Shown: positions 16,356 to 25,537, numbered from the stretch's first letter. The stretch is 64,000 bases of DNA from Bacillota bacterium (GCA_023411555.1 JAEYOQ010000059.1:214821-278820); one strand, 5' to 3'. Translations and numbers: made by a program. Notes: generated from the sequence alone by a model not told the origin.

Positions 16356-18254
16356 TTAGGTTCGAATATCAAAGGAATAGCGCCGTACATCACCCTCTGA
16401 TATATTATCTTCAATGAAATCTTTGCTGAAATCCAATTTTTTATAGGATTGATTAACCTCACTATGAAAATTGTAGCCTTTTTTCGTTAATGCATCAGTG
16501 AGAGAGGGCATATATTCAGACACCAAGCTTTGAGCATCGTCATCCTCTATAAAGAACTTTGCCTGAATGTTATTATGATTCATGCGAATATGAATATTCA
16601 TAGAACCAAGATTGGTCATATCCAGATGCAAAAGTACACTTAGCTCCTCTTTATTCTGCATCGCCTTCTTCTTGGTAAAGACATATAATTCACTATGAAC
16701 ATCTTGATTCCTTAATTGCACCGGTAATTGAAGATAAGTGTATAGCCCGTTTAAGTCCTGCATAAACCGAAGATTTTCCTGAAGGTTTTTTATAGGCTCC
16801 TGAAGACGGGCTTCTTCTTTCATTGGAATTTCATTGGTTAAAGCAGAGAGCCGTTCCATATCCTCCAGGAGGCTTTCATAGAGCTCTTTAATAGCTTCTT
16901 TGTCCGTCAACTTTTCCGGCGTAATGGTCCATTTGTCATGAAAGGCTTTCTCGAGTAGGGTCTGATACTCCGGTGAAGCAAGAAGCTTCTCTGCTATGGA
17001 CCCATCCATAGCCGGGAGGCTATTCTTTAAGGTGAGCGCGAAATCTCTTGTGGTGATGGTTCCCTCCATAACCTGCTCTGCGATATGGCTCAGGGATGGA
17101 TCGGAACGAAGTAGCTCTGCTAAGGAAGCCAGTTCCTTAGGATTTAGTAAGCCCGATATAGGCTTTTGCTGATCTATAATATGCGCAAGCTGCTTAAGTA
17201 AAGCGCTTTCTACTTCCTTGCTCCAAGTAGGTAGCATCTGATTTGGATCCGTTGGTAATCGCTGTTCGATATCGGGATAAAGTGCTTTTATATGAGAAAG
17301 GAAATCCTCACGGGACATAGTTCCTTGCTGAAGCTGTTCGAAAAGTGAGGTTAATTCACTTGTCGGATGGTCTGAAGCTATTGATGACAGCTTACTATTA
17401 CCAAGTAATATATCAAGCAAACCGTCATTCATCTTTAGTGCTTTGTTCAGTGTATTTGGACTAGCTTCCAGTAATTCTGATGTAGAATCAGGGTCTATAA
17501 GTAGCTTTGCAACTTGGGAGGAAGCTTGCTCTGCTTCCACAGGTAGAGAAGCCTTAAGAGCGGGTGCTTCCTGATTCAAGGAAGACATAGGAGCTTGAAG
17601 TAGTTCAGATAGACCTGTTGTGATATCATGGATATCGTTCATCAACCGACTGGATCCGTTCTGGTATGCTTCAAATTGTCTTATATTAGCCGAAGTCATC
17701 GGAAGATTGTTCTTATACATAAGTACCAGGGTCAGAGGTGAGGCCTCTCGGTTGGTATGGGATAAGCGAACTAAGGTCTGAAGGGTCTGTTTATCCACCG
17801 GCATGGTATGCTTTAGAAGCACCTCTACAATTGCCCGATTACGGTCATTCATAGGAAGACCAGAGGCAGTGAGAGCCTTCTGAATGGTAGTATCAGAGGG
17901 AGAGATGCTTTCGGGAATATACTTCATTACCAGACGATCTGAGCCTTCCTCGGTTACTATGAACCGCGCCTCTTGGCCTATAGCTAGGGGAACATCGCCA
18001 GACAGCTTAGCATTTAGGATCTGTTTGCTTGGTTCCAGCTGTATCTTGATTTCATTATAACGGTGATCGAGAATTTGTCCTTTCACCACTTGCCCCTCCT
18101 TCAGCTCTATCTGCTTTTGATTGGATACTGACTGGGAGGAAAGACTTTCGTTAGCTTTATTAGCTTTGGCAGCTGCTTTATTTTCTGAGATAGAACGGGC
18201 AATACCCGGTTTGTTCAGTTTTGATCGTGAAAATAATGATTGGTTGATATCCAT
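16356..18254 (-). CDS. FliK-like protein (flagellar hook-length control C-terminal domain)
   Basis: The 632-residue protein is hydrophilic and rich in Q, S and L in its middle part. Near the C-terminus it has a segment typical of the FliK/Flg_hook fold (LSVLLHLDMTNLGSMNIHIR, then QAKFFIEDDDAQSLVSEYMPSLTDALTKKGYNF). Residues 50-115 may form a small beta domain (GQVVKGQILDHRYNEIKIQL). FliK sets hook length and switches export specificity, but flagellar genes usually cluster and none are adjacent here. It may instead be a stand-alone paralogue of Lachnospiraceae. AAAGGGG precedes the ATG. It converges on the ADP-ribosylglycohydrolase gene with no clear terminator between them. Confidence 0.6.
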   Translation of the reverse strand: MDINQSLFSRSKLNKPGIARSISENKAAAKANKANESLSSQSVSNQKQIELKEGQVVKGQILDHRYNEIKIQLEPSKQILNAKLSGDVPLAIGQEARFIVTEEGSDRLVMKYIPESISPSDTTIQKALTASGLPMNDRNRAIVEVLLKHTMPVDKQTLQTLVRLSHTNREASPLTLVLMYKNNLPMTSANIRQFEAYQNGSSRLMNDIHDITTGLSELLQAPMSSLNQEAPALKASLPVEAEQASSQVAKLLIDPDSTSELLEASPNTLNKALKMNDGLLDILLGNSKLSSIASDHPTSELTSLFEQLQQGTMSREDFLSHIKALYPDIEQRLPTDPNQMLPTWSKEVESALLKQLAHIIDQQKPISGLLNPKELASLAELLRSDPSLSHIAEQVMEGTITTRDFALTLKNSLPAMDGSIAEKLLASPEYQTLLEKAFHDKWTITPEKLTDKEAIKELYESLLEDMERLSALTNEIPMKEEARLQEPIKNLQENLRFMQDLNGLYTYLQLPVQLRNQDVHSELYVFTKKKAMQNKEELSVLLHLDMTNLGSMNIHIRMNHNNIQAKFFIEDDDAQSLVSEYMPSLTDALTKKGYNFHSEVNQSYKKLDFSKDFIEDNISEGDVRRYSFDIRT

Positions 18255-18473
18255 TGGCCTGCCCCTTTCTTTTCGTTCTTTATTTTATATCGACTTATTG
18301 TTAAGATAAGTTTATGATAGCTTAATAACTGTTATTGGTCAAAAGGGCGATTATATCAGCTAGTATTTCTTAATAAAATTAAGATAACGAATGGTAGAAC
18401 CTTAATTAATAATGTAAATATTGTTTATAATTTAAAAAATTAACCAAGATCCAAAAAAATGAATACTTTATAC

Positions 18474-18502
18474 TTGCATTATGCATAAATATATAATATA
18501 AT
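18474..18502 (+). promoter_or_regulatory. Predicted promoter of gltB
   Basis: TTGCAT (18474-18479) and TATAAT (18497-18502) are 17 bases apart. The predicted start near 18509 gives a structured leader of about 170 bases before gltB. The flank between the FliK-like gene and this promoter (18255-18473) is AT-rich and shows nothing else. Confidence 0.6.
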
Positions 18503-18516
18503 CAAAGCAATAAAAC

Positions 18517-18561
18517 GAGGGCGTTTTTAGACTTATCAATTGATAAGCCTAAAAGCGCCCT
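18517..18561 (+). promoter_or_regulatory. Strong hairpin in the gltB leader
   Basis: The arms agggcgtttttagacttatc and gataagcctaaaagcgccct form a stem of about 20 pairs with a tiny loop, starting within ten bases of the predicted transcript start. The plus side has only a short TTTG after the stem. On the minus strand CGTTTTATT follows it, so it may also end transcripts from the right. It could stabilise or attenuate gltB mRNA. Confidence 0.5.
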
Positions 18562-18569
18562 TTGTAGTT

Positions 18570-18613
18570 CATAGCAATAGGAAGTTCGCGCGCGTGTCTT
18601 CTATTGTATCATA
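18570..18613 (-). repeat. 40-base hairpin repeat (CAATAG...CTATTG), copy 2, inverted
   Basis: Read on the minus strand this segment gives atacaatagaagacacgc, a GC core and aacttcctattgctat. It aligns with copy 1 at 135-176 with few differences. It lies in the gltB leader, just ahead of the coding region. Confidence 0.6.
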
Positions 18614-18680
18614 GGAAATGAGTTCATATTGGAAACGAAGAAATAGTGATTTAAATATAAAGAAAAGGATGTCGGTAATT

Positions 18681-21600
18681 ATGATGGATAGCATCAGAGA
18701 AGAAATTAATCAAATTCCTCAAGGCCTGTATGACCCTCGTTTTGAGCATGACAATTGCGGTATCGGTGCGGTTGTACATATGAAGGGGGTTAAAACCCAT
18801 GAGACTGTTGTAAATGCTTTGAAGATTGTAGAGAACCTGGAGCATCGTGCCGGAAAGGATGCCAATGGACAGACCGGTGATGGTGTTGGAATATTGCTTC
18901 AAATATCTCATAAGTTCTTTGCAAAGGTAGCAAAGCCACTGGGGATTGAATTGGGTTCAGAGCGGGAATATGGAGTAGGCATGTTTTTCTTTCCTCAGGA
19001 TGAACTGAGCCGAAATCAAGCTAAGAAAATGTTCGAGATTATCGTCGAGAAAGAAGGAATGAAATTCCTGGGCTGGAGAGAGGTACCTACCCGACCGGCT
19101 ACACTGGGTGAAAGAGCCGTAGAATGTATGCCACACATTCTGCAGTGTTTTATCAAGAAGCCAGCAAATGTAGCAAAAGGTCTTGACTTTGATCGTAAGC
19201 TTTATATAGCAAGAAGGATTTTTGAGCAAAGCAATGATAATACCTATGTTGTTTCCTTATCCAGCAGAACAATTGTCTATAAGGGAATGTTCTTAGTAAA
19301 ACAGCTTCGCCTCTTCTTTGAAGATCTTCAGGATGAGTATTATGAGAGTGCGATCGCAATTGTCCATTCTAGGTTTTCAACCAATACGAATCCTAGTTGG
19401 CAGAGGGCGCATCCGAACCGCCTTATCGTTCACAATGGTGAGATTAATACAATTCGTGGTAACGCAGATAAGATGCTGGCCAGAGAAGAAACCATGGAAT
19501 CTGAGCATCTGAAGGGTGAGCTTCATAAGGTGCTTCCGGTAGTTAATACAGAAGGCTCTGACTCAGCTATGCTAGATAATACTCTGGAGTTCTTAGTAAT
19601 GAGCGGTATGGAGCTTCCTCTTGCAGTCATGATAACCATACCTGAGCCCTGGAGCAACGACTCAGCGATCAGCAGGGAGAAAGCAGACTTCTATCAGTAT
19701 TATGCTACTATGATGGAGCCTTGGGATGGTCCCGCATCGATTCTCTTCTCCGATGGTGATATAATGGGGGCAATTCTTGATCGTAACGGACTGAGACCCT
19801 CTCGTTATTATATTACAAATGATGACTATTTGGTTCTATCCTCTGAGGTCGGAGTTCTTGATATTCCGGCTGACAAGATTATAAAGAAGGAAAGACTCCG
19901 TCCCGGTAAAATGCTTTTGGTGGATACAATCAAAGGCTGTCTGATTGACGATGAGGATCTGAAGAACTCCTATGCCAAGAAACGTCCTTACGGAGAGTGG
20001 CTGGACAGTAATCTGGTGATGCTGAAGGAGCTTCATATTCCGAATAAAAAGGTGATTGAATATAGTGAGGAAGAATTAGCCAGACTTCAGAAGGCCTTTG
20101 GATACACCTTTGAAGACTATAAGACTACGATCCTTCCTATGGCAACAGGCGGGCAGGAGGCAACGGCAGCCATGGGGGTTGATTCACCGCTTCCGGTGTT
20201 GTCAAAGAACAATCCACCCTTATTCAATTATTTCAAACAGCTTTTTGCTCAGGTAACGAACCCTCCTATTGACGCAATCCGTGAAGAAATCGTAACTGCT
20301 ACCTCTGTTTATATCGGAGAAGATGGTAATATACTGGAGGAAAAGGCCGATAACTGTAAGGTCCTTAAGATTAACAATCCGATTTTGACCAATACGGATT
20401 TACTTAAAATCAAATATATGAAGAAATTCGGCTTCAAGGTCGATGTTCTTCCAATGATATACTATAAGAATACCTCTCTTGAGAAGGCGATTGATCATCT
20501 TTGTCTGGAGGCAGACCGCTCCTATAAAGAAGGTGCGAATATTTTAATCCTTTCCGATCGTGGTGTAGATGAAAATCATGTGGCAATCCCTTCTTTACTT
20601 GCCGTATCTGCCTTGCAGCAGCATCTGGTTCGTACCAAGAAAAGAACTGCCCTTGCTATGATAGTAGAAAGTGCAGAACCGAGAGATGTTCACCATTTTG
20701 CCTGCTTACTTGGTTACGGTGCTTGTGCGGTTAATCCTTATCTGGCACAGGAGACAATTCGCCAATTAATCAATGATAATATGCTGGATAAAGACTATTA
20801 TGCAGCTGTGGATGATTATAATAAAGCAGTGTTAAAGGGTATTATTAAGATAGCCTCTAAGATGGGTATCTCCACGATCCAATCCTATCAGGGCTCTAAG
20901 ATATTCGAGGCAATCGGCATCAGTAAAGAGATAATCGATAAATACTTTACGGGAACCGTAAGCCGAGTTGGTGGTATTTCCTTAAAGGAGATGGAAGCCC
21001 AGGTGGATGCACTTCACTCCAGAGCCTTTGATCCGTTGGGCCTTAATCTGGATTTAACCATGGACAGTGCCGGATCCCACAAGCTACGAAGTGGAAAAGA
21101 AGAGCACCTGTATAATCCGAAGACCATTCATCTGCTGCAGCAAGCAACCCGTACCGGAAGCTATGAGCTATTTAAGGAATATTCCAAGGAGGTTACATCG
21201 GAGCAGGAGAAGATTCACCTCAGAGGCTTGCTGGATATTACCTATCCTGAGCAGGGTATCGCAATTGACGAGGTAGAGAGTGTTGAATCGATCGTAAAGC
21301 GCTTTAAGACCGGTGCTATGAGCTATGGCTCTATCTCTAAGGAGGCACATGAGGCGCTGGCTATTGCCATGAACAGCTTGGGTGGTAAATCCAACAGCGG
21401 TGAGGGTGGAGAGAGCATAGAGCGTCTGAAGCTTGGCGAGGATGGTCTCAATAAATGCTCCGCAATCAAGCAGGTGGCTTCAGGACGCTTTGGTGTTACA
21501 AGCGAATACCTGGTGAGTGCAAGAGAGATTCAAATTAAGATGGCACAGGGCGCAAAGCCCGGTGAGGGTGGTCAGCTACCGGCAGAGAAGGTTTATCCTT

Positions 21601-23237
21601 GGATTGCAAAAACCAGACACTCCACGCCCGGTGTAGGCTTGATTTCTCCGCCGCCTCATCATGATATCTATTCCATCGAGGATCTAGCACAATTAATTTA
21701 CGATCTAAAGAATGCCAATAAAAATGCTCGTATCTCTGTTAAGCTGGTTTCGGAAGCCGGTGTAGGAACAATTGCCGCCGGTGTTGCGAAAGCTGGCGCA
21801 GGTGTAATCCTAATCTCCGGTTATGACGGAGGAACTGGTGCCGCACCCAGAACCTCCATCTATAATGCGGGTCTTCCTTGGGAATTAGGTCTGGCCGAGA
21901 CTCACCAGACCCTAATCATGAACGGACTACGTAAGAAGGTGGTACTTGAGACAGATGGTAAGCTGATGACTGGACGTGATGTTGCTATCGCAGCTATGCT
22001 TGGTGCTGAGGAATTCGGCTTTGCAACAGCTCCCCTGGTTACCTTGGGCTGTGTTATGATGCGTGTATGCGATCTGGACACCTGTCCTGTAGGCGTAGCA
22101 ACCCAGAATCCGGAGCTTCGCAAGAATTTTAGAGGTAAACCGGAGTATGTAGAGAATTTCATGCTCTTTGTAGCAGAAGAGCTACGTGAATATATGGCTA
22201 AGCTTGGTATTCGAACGCTGGATGAATTGATAGGCCGTACGGATCTATTGAAGGTAAAGGAAAGCGGACTATTAAATGACAGAGCGAATACCGTAGATTT
22301 AAGCAAAATATTAAATAATCCTTTTATTAAAGAAGGGCAGAGTGTTCATTACGATCCGACCCAAACCTATGATTTTGAACTGGAGAATACCATTGATGAG
22401 ACTGTGCTTCTAAAGAAATTCAAACTGAATGAGACACATGTCCAAAAGGTAAAGCTGGCGGTAGGGAATACGAACCGTACCTTTGGTACCATTCTTGGTT
22501 CTGAGATTACCAAAAAGCATGGAACAGATCTGAAGGAGGATACCTTTGTTATTGAAGCGAAGGGAAGTGGCGGACAGAGCTTTGGAGCCTTTATTCCCAA
22601 GGGCTTAACCATAGAGCTGGAGGGCGACAGTAATGATTATTTCGGAAAGGGTCTATCCGGTGGTAAGCTGATAGCATATCCTCCGAAGGGAAGTACCTTT
22701 AAGGCAGATGAGAATATTATTATCGGTAATGTTGCTCTCTACGGTGCAACCAGCGGAAAAGCATTTATTAGCGGTGTTGCCGGTGAACGCTTCTGTGTAC
22801 GTAATTCTGGTGCAATAGCGGTAGTTGAGGGTGTCGGTGATCATGGCTGTGAATATATGACCGGAGGTAGAGTGACGGTACTTGGCAGGACCGGAAAGAA
22901 CTTTGCAGCAGGTATGAGCGGTGGTATTGCCTATGTCCTGGATGAAGACAGTGACTTATATAAGAAGTTAAATAAAGGAATGGTATCCTTTGAAGCGGTG
23001 ACTGAAAAATATGATGTAATCGAACTGAAGGAAATGATTTCTGAGCATGTTAAATATACGGATTCAGCAAAGGGAAAAGAAATCCTTGAGAACTTTGCAG
23101 CTTATCTTCCGAAATTCAAGAAGATTATACCTCATGATTACAGACGTATGCTGCTAACAATCAGAATGATGGAGGAAAAGGGACAGGACAGCGAGCAGGC
23201 GCAAATAGAAGCATTTTTCGCAAATACCAAGAAGTAG
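18681..23237 (+). CDS. gltB: Glutamate synthase, large subunit
   Basis: The 1518-residue product is the GOGAT large subunit, which channels ammonia from glutamine to 2-oxoglutarate to give two glutamates. It starts with a class II amidotransferase domain whose processed N-terminal nucleophile is Cys26 (FEHDNCGIGAV). The FMN synthase domain follows (GGKSNSGEGGE, GYDGGTGAAP), then a 3Fe-4S cysteine cluster (CVMMRVCDLDTCPVG, about 1124-1140) and a C-terminal beta-helix domain (GDHGCEYMTGGRVTVLG). An upstream ATG at 18618 is in frame; 18681 is chosen because AAAAGGAT precedes it and the propeptide length is sensible. The start is uncertain by about 20 codons. It pairs with gltD downstream. Confidence 0.95.
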   Translation: MMDSIREEINQIPQGLYDPRFEHDNCGIGAVVHMKGVKTHETVVNALKIVENLEHRAGKDANGQTGDGVGILLQISHKFFAKVAKPLGIELGSEREYGVGMFFFPQDELSRNQAKKMFEIIVEKEGMKFLGWREVPTRPATLGERAVECMPHILQCFIKKPANVAKGLDFDRKLYIARRIFEQSNDNTYVVSLSSRTIVYKGMFLVKQLRLFFEDLQDEYYESAIAIVHSRFSTNTNPSWQRAHPNRLIVHNGEINTIRGNADKMLAREETMESEHLKGELHKVLPVVNTEGSDSAMLDNTLEFLVMSGMELPLAVMITIPEPWSNDSAISREKADFYQYYATMMEPWDGPASILFSDGDIMGAILDRNGLRPSRYYITNDDYLVLSSEVGVLDIPADKIIKKERLRPGKMLLVDTIKGCLIDDEDLKNSYAKKRPYGEWLDSNLVMLKELHIPNKKVIEYSEEELARLQKAFGYTFEDYKTTILPMATGGQEATAAMGVDSPLPVLSKNNPPLFNYFKQLFAQVTNPPIDAIREEIVTATSVYIGEDGNILEEKADNCKVLKINNPILTNTDLLKIKYMKKFGFKVDVLPMIYYKNTSLEKAIDHLCLEADRSYKEGANILILSDRGVDENHVAIPSLLAVSALQQHLVRTKKRTALAMIVESAEPRDVHHFACLLGYGACAVNPYLAQETIRQLINDNMLDKDYYAAVDDYNKAVLKGIIKIASKMGISTIQSYQGSKIFEAIGISKEIIDKYFTGTVSRVGGISLKEMEAQVDALHSRAFDPLGLNLDLTMDSAGSHKLRSGKEEHLYNPKTIHLLQQATRTGSYELFKEYSKEVTSEQEKIHLRGLLDITYPEQGIAIDEVESVESIVKRFKTGAMSYGSISKEAHEALAIAMNSLGGKSNSGEGGESIERLKLGEDGLNKCSAIKQVASGRFGVTSEYLVSAREIQIKMAQGAKPGEGGQLPAEKVYPWIAKTRHSTPGVGLISPPPHHDIYSIEDLAQLIYDLKNANKNARISVKLVSEAGVGTIAAGVAKAGAGVILISGYDGGTGAAPRTSIYNAGLPWELGLAETHQTLIMNGLRKKVVLETDGKLMTGRDVAIAAMLGAEEFGFATAPLVTLGCVMMRVCDLDTCPVGVATQNPELRKNFRGKPEYVENFMLFVAEELREYMAKLGIRTLDELIGRTDLLKVKESGLLNDRANTVDLSKILNNPFIKEGQSVHYDPTQTYDFELENTIDETVLLKKFKLNETHVQKVKLAVGNTNRTFGTILGSEITKKHGTDLKEDTFVIEAKGSGGQSFGAFIPKGLTIELEGDSNDYFGKGLSGGKLIAYPPKGSTFKADENIIIGNVALYGATSGKAFISGVAGERFCVRNSGAIAVVEGVGDHGCEYMTGGRVTVLGRTGKNFAAGMSGGIAYVLDEDSDLYKKLNKGMVSFEAVTEKYDVIELKEMISEHVKYTDSAKGKEILENFAAYLPKFKKIIPHDYRRMLLTIRMMEEKGQDSEQAQIEAFFANTKK

Positions 23238-23252
23238 TATTGACGAGGCTGT

Positions 23253-23449
23253 GAAGGGTTTTGCGGGGAGGTAAATTATATTGGTCGAATACTATCATTT
23301 CCCCTTCGAAGTTTGCTTCCTCCATCGCATCAGCACTTCCTACTTTGTGAGCAGGAAGCTGCTGGCGGATGCATAGTTCCGGAAGCAAACTCTCAGGGGA
23401 AACAATAGCTATTCTCCCAATAGAGTAAGCTCTCTATCGCAAAACCCAT
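23253..23449. repeat. Long imperfect palindrome between gltB and gltD
   Basis: The ends gggttttgcg (23256-23265) and cgcaaaaccc (23438-23447) are complementary. Further in, ttggtcgaatactatcattt pairs roughly with a segment near 23402-23420, and cgaagtttgcttcc (23307-23320) pairs with ggaagcaaactc (23381-23392). The apex pairs gcatcagc with gctggcggatgc. The whole region can fold into one rod of nearly 200 bases. It fills most of the 355-base gap inside what should be one operon and could process, terminate or stabilise the transcript. A GGGGAGGT followed by a TTG at 23281 opens a 31-codon frame inside it, probably by chance. Confidence 0.6.
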
Positions 23450-23592
23450 TATAAGTCATCGACAATAGCTACGATGTTTCTGATATTTGCTCAGAATGCG
23501 ACGTTGAAGAGACTGTGAAATAAGAATAATTAGGGCTTCTGGTTATTGTTTGGAATGCTACGCCTTATGTTAGGAAAGGATATGATGTAAGT

Positions 23593-25095
23593 ATGGGAAA
23601 ACCAACTGGATTTATGGAATATGAAAGAACTCAGACCAGTGCTGAGTCGCCAAAGGATAGATTAGAGCATTTTAATGAATTCCATCAGCCCCTGTCCATG
23701 GAGGAACGCAAGTGTCAGGGTGCACGTTGTATGGAATGTGGTGTACCCTTTTGTCAATCCGGTATGACCATCGGTGGAATGGCGTCAGGCTGTCCACTGC
23801 AGAATCTAATTCCGGAATGGAACGATTTGCTATATCGAGGAAATATGAAGATGGCCTTGTCCCGTCTTATGAAGACCAATAATTTTCCGGAGTTTACCGG
23901 CAGAGTATGTCCTGCTCCCTGTGAAGCATCCTGTACCTGTGGTCTGAATGGTGATCCGGTTACGATTAAGGACAATGAATATGCAATAGCAGAATATGGA
24001 TACGAAGCAGGCTATATTCAGCCGAAGCCTCCCACAATTCGGACAGGGAAGAAGGTTGCTGTAATCGGATCCGGTCCGGCAGGACTAGCTGCAGCAGATC
24101 AGCTGAATAATAGAGGTCATTCTGTTACGGTTTATGAACGGTCCGACCGAATCGGTGGTCTTATGATGTACGGGATACCCAATATGAAGTTGGAGAAGTG
24201 GGTTATTGACCGCAGAGTAGATATTATGAGACAAGAGGGTGTTACCTTCGTTACCGGAGCGGATATCGGTGGTAATACAAAAGTGAGTAAGCTGGTGAAG
24301 GAATACGATCGAATTGTTCTTGCCTGTGGAGCTTCTAATCCAAGAGATATAAAGGTTCCCGGTAGAGATTCAAAGGGCATCTACTTTGCAGTGGATTATC
24401 TGAAGGCAGCTACCAAGGATCTATTGGATGCCGGAACTACTGTAGTGAAGGAGATGGAGAGCTTCACCATAAGTGCAAAGGGCAAGAAGGTAATGGTAAT
24501 CGGCGGCGGAGATACCGGTAATGACTGTGTCGGCACCTCCATCAGACAGGGGGCTGTCAGTGTCCTTCAATTAGAGATGATGCCAAAGCTTCCTGATTGC
24601 AGAGCAGAGAATAATCCCTGGCCGGAATGGCCAAAGGTCTGCAAGACAGATTATGGTCAGGAAGAAGCAATTGATACCTTCGGAAACGACCCTAGATTAT
24701 ATCAGACGACAGTGAAGGAGTTTATCGCAGATGAACAGGGTAATGTGATTAAGGCAATCACTGTCCGTCTGGAGAGTAGGTATGATGAAGCCTCTAAGCG
24801 AATGATTATGGCAGAGGTGGAAGGAAGCGAGAATACGATCGAGGTTGACCTGGTATTGATTGCGGCCGGCTTCTTAGGAACTCAATCCTATGTTGCTGAA
24901 GCCTTTGGCGTTGAGCTGGATGGGCGGACCAATGTTAGGACGGAGGCAGGCAGGTACCAGACGAATGTAGATAAGGTGTTTGTAGCCGGTGATATGCATC
25001 GCGGACAGTCCTTAGTGGTATGGGCAATCCGTGAGGGCAGGGAAGCTGCAAAGGCTGTAGATGAAAGTCTCATTGGATATAGTAATTTAGCATAG
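23593..25095 (+). CDS. gltD: Glutamate synthase, small subunit
   Basis: The 500-residue product is the FAD/NAD(P)H-oxidising subunit that feeds electrons to GltB. The N-terminal iron-sulfur domain has the cysteine sets CMECGVPFC, GCPLQN and CPAPCEASCTCG. A FAD-binding GSGPAGLAAADQL follows, then a second dinucleotide site VMVIGGGDTGNDC and the closing FVAGDMHRGQSLVVWAIREGR. The length is normal. The ATG at 23593 has GGAAAGGA about 12 bases upstream, a rather long spacing. It is separated from gltB by a palindromic element and followed by a strong terminator. Confidence 0.95.
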   Translation: MGKPTGFMEYERTQTSAESPKDRLEHFNEFHQPLSMEERKCQGARCMECGVPFCQSGMTIGGMASGCPLQNLIPEWNDLLYRGNMKMALSRLMKTNNFPEFTGRVCPAPCEASCTCGLNGDPVTIKDNEYAIAEYGYEAGYIQPKPPTIRTGKKVAVIGSGPAGLAAADQLNNRGHSVTVYERSDRIGGLMMYGIPNMKLEKWVIDRRVDIMRQEGVTFVTGADIGGNTKVSKLVKEYDRIVLACGASNPRDIKVPGRDSKGIYFAVDYLKAATKDLLDAGTTVVKEMESFTISAKGKKVMVIGGGDTGNDCVGTSIRQGAVSVLQLEMMPKLPDCRAENNPWPEWPKVCKTDYGQEEAIDTFGNDPRLYQTTVKEFIADEQGNVIKAITVRLESRYDEASKRMIMAEVEGSENTIEVDLVLIAAGFLGTQSYVAEAFGVELDGRTNVRTEAGRYQTNVDKVFVAGDMHRGQSLVVWAIREGREAAKAVDESLIGYSNLA

Positions 25096-25152
25096 CATTT
25101 TCACATTATATGTGTTTAGAATATATTTCAGGAGTAGTTACTAGGATAAGGT

Positions 25153-25218
25153 AAGAAGGGTTATATACTTCCCCATGAGTTGTTGGATGGAAGCATATAA
25201 CCCTTCTTGCTATTTTAG
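25153..25218 (+). terminator. Terminator after gltD
   Basis: A 20-base stem with one mismatch (25153-25172 with 25189-25208) is followed by TTGCTATTTTAG. It ends the glt transcript. The same hairpin would also lie just past the end of the small minus-strand frame at 25220-25321. Confidence 0.8.
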
Positions 25219-25219
25219 A

Positions 25220-25321
25220 TCAGTTAGCTCGGATTGGATTGTTTGAAGATATAATACCAATTAGGCAAATTAAAACAAGAGTGATAGCCCGATTGATATT
25301 TAGTTTGGTTGTTTTTGACAT
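25220..25321 (-). CDS. Small hydrophobic peptide, 33 residues (candidate)
   Basis: On the minus strand GGAGGT (25330-25335) sits eight bases before an ATG that opens a 33-codon frame, MSKTTKLNINR followed by AITLVLICLIGIIS and a short polar tail. A basic start followed by one hydrophobic stretch is typical of a small membrane or secreted peptide. It ends immediately before the gltD terminator hairpin. No homologue is recognised. The good ribosome binding site and tidy termination support it; the length makes chance possible. Confidence 0.45.
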   Translation of the reverse strand: MSKTTKLNINRAITLVLICLIGIISSNNPIRAN

Positions 25322-25508
25322 GCTATAATACCTCCATTCATATTATGTAGACTAATCGGCTATATATTTAGCATTGAGCAAGCCTATTTTATACTAAAAT
25401 GCAGAGAAATCAAATAACAAGCATGGAAAATATTACATGATTTTAGCAGGATAAGTATAGAATAATAGGAAGTCAAAGTAGACAATCCAAGGAATTAATG
25501 TTATATTA

Positions 25509-25537
25509 TTGAATCGTGATTTGAATCACAGTAAATA
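25509..25537 (+). promoter_or_regulatory. Candidate pflB promoter with an operator-like palindrome in its spacer
   Basis: TTGAAT (25509-25514) and TAAATA (25532-25537) flank a 17-base spacer that contains the perfect palindrome GTGATT-TG-AATCAC (25516-25529). The palindrome resembles CRP/FNR-type (TGTGA-N6-TCACA) or Rex-type redox sites. A protein bound there would block polymerase. The rest of the 440-base flank, apart from the leader hairpins listed separately, is AT-rich without features. Confidence 0.4.

Noticed and set aside
21902..22306. 134-codon open frame on the minus strand within gltB
   Set aside because: It lies wholly inside conserved gltB coding sequence, has no ribosome binding site, and its serine/proline-rich translation is typical of an antisense shadow.
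23281..23376. 31-codon frame behind GGGGAGGT between gltB and gltD
   Set aside because: It is embedded in a long palindrome whose pairing explains the sequence, starts with TTG and looks like no known peptide, so it was not listed as a gene.
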